Of a DNA stretch of 62,642 bases, positions 57,884-62,642 are shown one piece after another. This DNA is from Candidatus Magasanikbacteria bacterium CG11_big_fil_rev_8_21_14_0_20_39_34 (GTDB taxonomy: Bacteria; Patescibacteriota; Patescibacteriia; Magasanikbacterales; UBA922). How positions within the stretch are numbered: position 1 is the first letter of the stretch; every line of letters begins with the position of its first letter. The stretch is from the NCBI GenBank assembly GCA_002787355.1, contig PCWN01000011.1:58429-121070 (forward strand), written 5' to 3'. The notes beneath the pieces were generated by a model. The model was given only the letters and a program-made list of their open reading frames with translations, was not told where the DNA came from and made no database searches. The position numbers and the translations under genes are program-made.

Positions 57884-57895
57884 GAGTAATACGCA
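57884..57895 (-). promoter_or_regulatory. Shared element ahead of the ECF sigma gene
   Basis: Minus strand TGCGTATTACTC, identical over 12 bases to the copy at 56489-56500, followed by GGTATACTATACC about 10 bases on. It lies 33 bases before the sigma gene start and in the divergent region with the PAS-sigma gene. Confidence 0.6.
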
Positions 57896-57952
57896 AAGGG
57901 CGGTATTTTCTTTCACTCTTTAATTTTGAAAAATTGCTGTGTTGAGCAACAT

Positions 57953-59017
57953 ATGACAAGTAAAGAGCATGTAAATGAGGTATTTGAGCGCCTTCCGGGC
58001 GGTTTTTTGGTTACCAATACCACGGGAAGGGTTGTCTATGCCAATTATGCCCTCACGGAGTCTACGGGGTATGAGGTACCACAAATTGTGGGGAAAAAAC
58101 CTGGGGAACTTTGGGGCGGACATATGGAAGGAGCCTTTTATAGAAAAATGTGGAAGAAATTAAGTACCTGTTCGGAGCCATTTATGGGGACTGTTTGCAA
58201 TGTACATCGCAATAGGACACGTTTTTTTCAACGTTCATATTTGGCACCTTTGGAAAACAATGGACAAAAGTATTATCTTTCTCTTCAACCAAAATTTGGC
58301 TCCTTAGAGGATAGAAAACGTTTTGAAGAAGAATTTTTAAAGATTATGCATACACAAGATATGCCGGGGGATGATAAATTTCGTTGGATCCTTTCTTGGT
58401 TATCTTTGGATCAGAAAGCAGCAAGTTTGGATTTTGCAAAAGAAAAAAGTTTTGGTGTTTTGCTGGAAGATCTTCTTTTGGATTTTTTTCAAGAAAAATA
58501 TGCATCCCGTACCGAGGATAGAGATCTCATTTTTTTGGCACAAGAAACACCGGAAAAATTTTACCTGTTGTATGAGAAGTATCACATGGAAATTGAGAGT
58601 TATTTTTACCACCGAGTTGGAAAAGACAGGTTTCTTACCGATGAACTTACACAAGAAACTTTTTTGCGAGCATTCAAGCATGTATCTGATTTTTCCCCGA
58701 GCAATGCAACGTATTTGACATACCTGATTCGTATTGCTCATAATATTTTGGTAAACCACTATCGGAAAAAGACTTCATTATATATCGAAGATATGGAGGT
58801 TCCCTTGGAATATGGGGATACATCTTTGTTGCAGGTAGAGTTAAAAGAAGTATTTCGTCGTGCAAAGGAAGTACTCAATCCTCTCGAGCATAAAATATTT
58901 GTCATGCGATATGAACAGGGTTATAGTATTCGGGAGATTGCTACAGTACTTGGAAAAACAGAAAATGCGGTCAAGTTACATGTGAGTCGGGGGCGCTCAA
59001 AGATAAAGGGCTCTTAA
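57953..59017 (+). CDS. PAS domain fused to an ECF sigma factor
   Basis: 354 residues from the ATG at 57953 (TTG at 57926 also in frame). Residues ~10-125 form a PAS domain: FERLPGGFLVTNTTGRVVYA, NYALTESTGYEVPQIVGKKP and SYLAPLENNGQKYYLSLQP. A helical linker (~130-205) leads to sigma region 2 (DELTQETFLRAFKHVSDF, YLTYLIRIAHNILVNHYRKK) and region 4 (LNPLEHKIFVMRYEQGYSIR, EIATVLGKTENAVKLHVSRG). So ligand sensing and promoter recognition seem joined in one protein, needing no anti-sigma. It faces away from the other ECF gene. Confidence 0.88.
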   Translation: MTSKEHVNEVFERLPGGFLVTNTTGRVVYANYALTESTGYEVPQIVGKKPGELWGGHMEGAFYRKMWKKLSTCSEPFMGTVCNVHRNRTRFFQRSYLAPLENNGQKYYLSLQPKFGSLEDRKRFEEEFLKIMHTQDMPGDDKFRWILSWLSLDQKAASLDFAKEKSFGVLLEDLLLDFFQEKYASRTEDRDLIFLAQETPEKFYLLYEKYHMEIESYFYHRVGKDRFLTDELTQETFLRAFKHVSDFSPSNATYLTYLIRIAHNILVNHYRKKTSLYIEDMEVPLEYGDTSLLQVELKEVFRRAKEVLNPLEHKIFVMRYEQGYSIREIATVLGKTENAVKLHVSRGRSKIKGS

Positions 59018-59038
59018 TTTAGGTATATTATGGAATGG

Positions 59039-59064
59039 GGTGTCCAAAAATGACACCTTTTTTT
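59039..59064 (+). terminator. Terminator after the PAS-sigma gene
   Basis: GGTGTC pairs with GACACC around CAAAAAT, followed by TTTTTTT. Confidence 0.88.
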
Positions 59065-59129
59065 GTTTTGAGTGTTTAATATGGCACAGTCTATCAAATA
59101 CTTTTTAAAAGACTCTTTAATCATTTTCT

Positions 59130-61256
59130 ATGCCAGTTTATAAAATACAAAAGAGAAATGGAGCCATTGTAGATTTTGATATGAATAAGATTGCACGGGC
59201 CGTGCATAAAGCATTCAAGGCAACCAATGGAGAGGATCATGCAACTGCCTATACGGTTACAGTAGAAGTGGTACGAGAATGTGAAGAATTATTTGTAGAC
59301 AAAATTCCTGGAGTGGAAGACGTACAAGATATTGTGGAAAACGTTCTTATTCGTTTTGACTATGAGGATACGGCAAAGTCATATATTTTGTATCGTGAAC
59401 AAAGAAGGCGTGCGCGTGAGGACAAAAATGTTGTTATCGAGGTAGAAAAAACAATAGGTGAGTATCTAGAAAAATTGGACTGGCGTGTAAGTGCCAACTC
59501 CAACCAGGGGTATTCTCTTGGAGGAATGATTTTAAATACTTCCGGAAAGGTGACGGCAAATTATTGGCTTTCACATATTTATCCAAGAGCGGTAGGTGAT
59601 GCACACAGAAATGCAGATTTTCATATTCATGACTTGGATATGTTTTCAGGGTATTGTGCCGGATGGAGTTTGCGTGCGCTTTTAGAAGAAGGGTTCAATG
59701 GGGTGAATAATAAGATTGAATCTGATGCTCCAAAGCATCTCAGTTCTGCTGTTGCACAGATGGTAAACTTTTTGGGGACATTGCAAAACGAATGGGCTGG
59801 AGCGCAGGCATTTTCGAGCTTTGATACGTTCTTGGCACCTTTTGTAAAGAAGTATGAGATGGAGCTTCGTGAAGAGATGGTAGAACTGAAAGATACCATG
59901 GGAGCCGAAAAAAGAGAGGAAGAGTGGGAAAAGTATATTGAAAAAAAGGTATACGAGTATGTGTATCAGAATATGCAATCATTTGTTTTCAATTTGAATA
60001 TTCCCTCTCGTTGGGGAACACAAACACCATTTACCAACATTACTATGGATTGGGACTGTCCAGAAGATCTCAAAGAAAAAAATCTGATCTTGGGTGGAAA
60101 GGATTTTCCATACAAGTATGGTGAATTGGAAAAGGAAATGAAAATTATCAACCGTGCCTTCATTGAAGTTATGACAAAGGGAGATAGAAGAGGACGTACG
60201 TTTACCTTTCCTATTCCAACGTATAACATTGTTAAGGATTTTGATTGGGAAAGTGAGGAAAATCTACCGTTATTTGAAATGACTGCAAAGTATGGAACAC
60301 CATATTTCCAAAATTTTATTAATTCTGATATGAATCCAGGGGATGTGCGATCTATGTGTTGTCGGTTGCAACTTGATCTGCGTGAACTGAAAAAACGTGG
60401 TGGAGGGCTTTTTGGTTCAGCAGAGATGACCGGTTCTATTGGTGTAGTAACGATCAGTCTTCCAAGAATTGGTTACACACATCAGGGTGACAAAGATGCA
60501 TTTTTTGCTCGCGTGAAACATCTTATGGATTTGGCAAAAACTTCTTTGGAAATAAAACGAAAAGAAATTGAAAAGTGGATGGATAGAGGACTATTTCCTT
60601 ACACGAAAAGATATTTGGGGACACTACGAAGTCATTTTTCTACTATTGGGGTAAATGGTCTCAATGAAGCAATACGAAATTTTACTGGGGACAAAGAAAA
60701 TATTACGACAGAGTTTGGTCAGGAATTCGCGCAAGAGTTATTGAGTTATATGCGAAGTATCATACAAGGATACCAGGAGGATACAGGGCACATGTATAAT
60801 TTGGAAGCTACTCCCGCTGAGGGAACCACGTATCGCTTTGCAAAGGAAGATAAAAAGAGATTCCCAGATATTATTCAAGCAGGAACAGAGTCTGCACCAT
60901 ACTATACCAATTCTTCCCAACTTCCGGTTGGTTACACGGATGACCCCTTTGAGGCTTTGGATCTCCAGGACAAGTTGCAGACAAAATATACTGGTGGAAC
61001 CGTTTTGCATCTTTACATGTCAGAGCGAATAAGTGATGCGAAGGCCTGTAGAAATTTTGTACGGAAGGTTTTGGAAAATTATAGACTTCCCTATATTACC
61101 ATTACGCCAACATTCTCCATCTGTCCAAAGCATGGCTACCTCCCAGGAGAGTATGATTACTGTCCAAAGTGTGATGAAGACTTAGGATATATTGATGCCA
61201 ATGTATTTGATAATGGATATCGGGCAAATTATAAGGCAATAGAGGCATACAAATAA
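59130..61256 (+). CDS. nrdD: Anaerobic ribonucleotide reductase large subunit lacking the glycyl-radical loop
   Basis: 708 residues. Class III reductase, making deoxynucleotides without oxygen. An ATP-cone fills ~1-95 (VYKIQKRNGAIVDFDMNKIA). The barrel shows NADFHIHDLDMFSGYCAGWS, FNLNIPSRWGTQTPFTNITM and RSMCCRL with Cys410-Cys411. Near the end are SICPKHGY (Cys665) and CPKC (678-681), where a normal NrdD runs on into a Cys-rich turn and R-V-x-G-Y. Here the chain ends DANVFDNGYRANYKAIEAYK: Gly696-Tyr is there but the Arg-Val and the RPV...GK segment are not. The missing segment is in a separate gene at 62407. Confidence 0.93.
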   Translation: MPVYKIQKRNGAIVDFDMNKIARAVHKAFKATNGEDHATAYTVTVEVVRECEELFVDKIPGVEDVQDIVENVLIRFDYEDTAKSYILYREQRRRAREDKNVVIEVEKTIGEYLEKLDWRVSANSNQGYSLGGMILNTSGKVTANYWLSHIYPRAVGDAHRNADFHIHDLDMFSGYCAGWSLRALLEEGFNGVNNKIESDAPKHLSSAVAQMVNFLGTLQNEWAGAQAFSSFDTFLAPFVKKYEMELREEMVELKDTMGAEKREEEWEKYIEKKVYEYVYQNMQSFVFNLNIPSRWGTQTPFTNITMDWDCPEDLKEKNLILGGKDFPYKYGELEKEMKIINRAFIEVMTKGDRRGRTFTFPIPTYNIVKDFDWESEENLPLFEMTAKYGTPYFQNFINSDMNPGDVRSMCCRLQLDLRELKKRGGGLFGSAEMTGSIGVVTISLPRIGYTHQGDKDAFFARVKHLMDLAKTSLEIKRKEIEKWMDRGLFPYTKRYLGTLRSHFSTIGVNGLNEAIRNFTGDKENITTEFGQEFAQELLSYMRSIIQGYQEDTGHMYNLEATPAEGTTYRFAKEDKKRFPDIIQAGTESAPYYTNSSQLPVGYTDDPFEALDLQDKLQTKYTGGTVLHLYMSERISDAKACRNFVRKVLENYRLPYITITPTFSICPKHGYLPGEYDYCPKCDEDLGYIDANVFDNGYRANYKAIEAYK

Positions 61257-61267
61257 GTAATATTTCT

Positions 61268-62380
61268 ATGCTGATATTACTTGTGCACATACGAAATAAA
61301 TTTTTTGAGCTTTGTTATAAGATTCTATTGCGACCTGTTTTATTTCGTATTGATCCCGAAAAAGTACATGATGCTTTTATAGGTATTGGGGAATACATTG
61401 GAAGATATTCATTTTTTCGAAAAATTTTGCGATTGTGCTTTGGGTATTTTCACAAAAGTCTTGAGCAAAATTACTTTGGAATCATATTCAAAAATCCTAT
61501 TGGTTTGGCTGCGGGTTTTGACAAGAACGGCAATATTGTAAATATACTTGGAGAAATAGGGTTTGGATATGCAGAAGTAGGTTCTATTACTGCAATGCCG
61601 TGTGAAGGGAATCCACGTCCTCGGTTGTGGAGGATCCCCGAGAAAAAGTCGATACGTGTAAACTATGGTCTGAAAAATGATGGAGTAAAGGCGGTTGGTT
61701 ATCGTCTTGTACATTCTCGGTTGGATATTCCTTTGGGCGTAAGCATTGCAAAAACAAATTCAGAAAGTACGGTATCCACTCAAGAGGGTATCGATGACTA
61801 TGCGTATTCATTACAATTCCTTCAGAAAAATGATATTGGAGATTACTATACTATAAATGTGAGCTGTCCCAATACGTATGGTGGAAAACCATTTGAGGAC
61901 CCGGAGCGTCTGCACAAACTTCTCACACAATTACAGTCTATAAAAGGGGATCGGCCCGTGTTTCTCAAATTTTCACCAAATATGGAACAAAGTACTTTGG
62001 ATGAAATTCTAGATGTTTGTAAAAATTTTCATATTGCTGGGTACATCTGTACAAATCTTCATAAAGAAAAAGGAAAGGAAGAGAGTGAAAAAGGTGGACT
62101 TTCTGGAAAAGCGGTTGAACAACTTTCCAATGATCTCATCTCATATATTTATAAAAGAGAGCATGGGAGAGCTTTTATTATTGGTTTGGGTGGAATCTTT
62201 TCAGCAGAGGATGCTTACGAAAAAATTCGTTGTGGTGCCAGTCTCGTACAGCTTATTACAGGGATGATTTATGGTGGCCCGCAGACCGTATCGGAAATAA
62301 ACAGAGGATTGGTAGGTCTTTTAAAAAAAGATGGATATAAAAATATATCGGAGGCAATTGGTTCACATCATAAAATTTAA
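61268..62380 (+). CDS. pyrD: Dihydroorotate dehydrogenase, class 2-like
   Basis: 370 residues. Oxidises dihydroorotate in pyrimidine synthesis. It has the class 2 build: an N-terminal membrane-associating helix region (about 1-45), NPIGLAAGFDKNGNIVNILG, VGSITAMPCEGNPRPRLWRI, VNYGLKNDGVKAV and VFLKFSPNM. In the catalytic loop it reads NVSCPNTYGG, with Cys where class 2 enzymes carry Ser (NxSSPNTPG) and as class 1 has. It starts 12 bases after nrdD and lies between nrdD and its radical-domain gene. Confidence 0.9.
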   Translation: MLILLVHIRNKFFELCYKILLRPVLFRIDPEKVHDAFIGIGEYIGRYSFFRKILRLCFGYFHKSLEQNYFGIIFKNPIGLAAGFDKNGNIVNILGEIGFGYAEVGSITAMPCEGNPRPRLWRIPEKKSIRVNYGLKNDGVKAVGYRLVHSRLDIPLGVSIAKTNSESTVSTQEGIDDYAYSLQFLQKNDIGDYYTINVSCPNTYGGKPFEDPERLHKLLTQLQSIKGDRPVFLKFSPNMEQSTLDEILDVCKNFHIAGYICTNLHKEKGKEESEKGGLSGKAVEQLSNDLISYIYKREHGRAFIIGLGGIFSAEDAYEKIRCGASLVQLITGMIYGGPQTVSEINRGLVGLLKKDGYKNISEAIGSHHKI

Positions 62381-62406
62381 CTATTATTTATTTTTAATAA
62401 AATTAT

Positions 62407-62595
62407 ATGGACACTTTAACAATGCAACCTCAAGAACAAACGGAGAGAACTCGATGTGAAGTATGGACACGAGTTATGGGATACCACAGACCGGTCTCAC
62501 ATTTTAACACAGGGAAAAAAGCAGAACACTATTCTCGAAAGCATTTTATAGAATGTAAAGTTTCCAATCTTGATTTTTGCGAAAAATACGCTTAA
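62407..62595 (+). CDS. Free-standing glycyl-radical domain of anaerobic ribonucleotide reductase
   Basis: 62 residues. It matches the extreme C-terminus of normal NrdD: CEVWTRVMGYHRPVSHFNTG, then KKAEHYSRKHF, with the radical Gly at residue 25 inside R22-V-M-G-Y26 and a Cys at 17 at the place of the last zinc-knuckle Cys. The first 16 residues and the tail from ~48 (IECKVSNLDFCEKYA) are extra. It lies 5 bases before nrdG, the activase that would install the radical, so it probably serves as the radical-carrying partner of the truncated NrdD. The break falls just after the CPKC knuckle. Confidence 0.88.
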   Translation: MDTLTMQPQEQTERTRCEVWTRVMGYHRPVSHFNTGKKAEHYSRKHFIECKVSNLDFCEKYA

Positions 62596-62600
62596 GAAAT

Positions 62601-62642
62601 ATGCTTCTTTCTGCCATACAAAGTTTTACATTGCTTGACTAC
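62601..62642 (+). CDS. nrdG: Anaerobic ribonucleotide reductase activase, N-terminal fragment
   Basis: Only 14 codons are in the window: MLLSAIQSFTLLDY. This matches the typical opening of NrdG-type radical-SAM activases, which read xxIxxFxLxDYPGKxxxxxFxxGCNxRC; the cluster cysteines would lie just beyond the edge. ATG is 5 bases after the radical-domain gene. The call rests on the short match plus context. Confidence 0.75.
   Translation, partial: MLLSAIQSFTLLDY

Noticed and set aside
1-62642. Alternative genetic code with UGA as glycine
   Set aside because: Several genes end naturally in TGA (23779-23781, 24311-24313, 50386-50388) and conserved genes contain no in-frame TGA.
1-62642. CRISPR array, insertion sequence, prophage or rRNA
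   Set aside because: No regularly spaced repeats, transposase, phage structural gene or rRNA segment was found on either strand.

Overview
The window reads as one contig piece from an AT-rich, anaerobic member of the Candidate Phyla Radiation (Patescibacteria), perhaps Peregrinibacteria-like. The evidence is an S10-spc ribosomal protein cluster in which uL15 follows uS5 directly with no uL30 gene between them, many start codons without a Shine-Dalgarno sequence, small single-copy genes, a zinc-type uS14, and a secreted protein that starts with a surface domain I know from CPR genomes. Stops are TAA, TAG and TGA, so the UGA-glycine code of Gracilibacteria/Absconditabacteria does not apply. The phylum call is inference from gene content; no search was run.

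Layout. 1-18.1 kb: the 3' part of tuf, rpsJ, then rplC to secY, adk, a divergent TrmB-type regulator with an orphan substrate-binding lipoprotein, map, ruvX and recO. A 470-base non-coding stretch between rpsJ and rplC holds a terminator that overlaps a promoter, followed by a structured leader RNA. 18.1-23 kb: a secreted DsbA-type fusion protein, a compositionally foreign small membrane gene, and a large cysteine-paired Ig/FN3-like surface protein. 22.98-23.24 kb: a self-contained tRNA-Asn unit with its own promoter, a 16-codon leader peptide with six Asn codons, a terminator/antiterminator region, the tRNA and a final terminator. 23.3-34.3 kb: mostly single enzymes (SET methyltransferase, flavin-type oxidase, VOC protein, methyltransferase, RibD_C-type reductase, cupin, GIDE-LemA fusion, PurO-like IMP cyclohydrolase, APH-like kinase, RlmN) and two unknown proteins. 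34.4-37.3 kb: a zinc uptake operon (fur/zur, znuA, znuC, znuB) with a palindrome inside its promoter. 37.5-46.1 kb: a candidate small RNA, a zinc-ribbon protein, a DEAD-box helicase with a terminator abutting its start codon, a DUF4349 protein, a second foreign-looking small membrane gene, a Nudix hydrolase, typA, a 32-residue cysteine-rich microprotein and a GH5 glycosidase. 46.1-55.8 kb: a DMT transporter, an arginase-family enzyme with a possible leader peptide, then an energy module (ADP-forming acyl-CoA synthetase, 2-oxoacid:acceptor oxidoreductase alpha and beta, flavodoxin), a small hydrolase, rarA and a GNAT acetyltransferase. 55.9-59 kb: a secreted protein, an ECF sigma factor with a probable membrane anti-sigma, and a divergent PAS-ECF sigma fusion. 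59.1-62.6 kb: anaerobic ribonucleotide reductase nrdD, pyrD, a 62-residue free-standing glycyl-radical domain and the first codons of the nrdG activase.

The two most unusual systems are (1) the split class III ribonucleotide reductase, whose large subunit lacks the Arg-Val-X-Gly-Tyr radical loop while a separate mini-protein next to nrdG carries it, and (2) the tRNA-Asn gene that appears to be governed by a trp-type attenuator reading Asn codons, a possible homeostatic loop for charged tRNA-Asn. A wider theme is terminator-like hairpins directly ahead of genes (rplC, tRNA-Asn, the helicase, typA, the arginase-family gene) and promoters buried inside the preceding gene's terminator (rplC, the cysteine-rich microprotein).

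The proteins fit a fermenter that oxidises 2-oxoacids to acyl-CoA, makes ATP through the ADP-forming synthetase, passes electrons to flavodoxin, makes deoxynucleotides by the oxygen-sensitive route, and invests in zinc uptake, envelope stress sigma factors and disulfide-bonded surface proteins.
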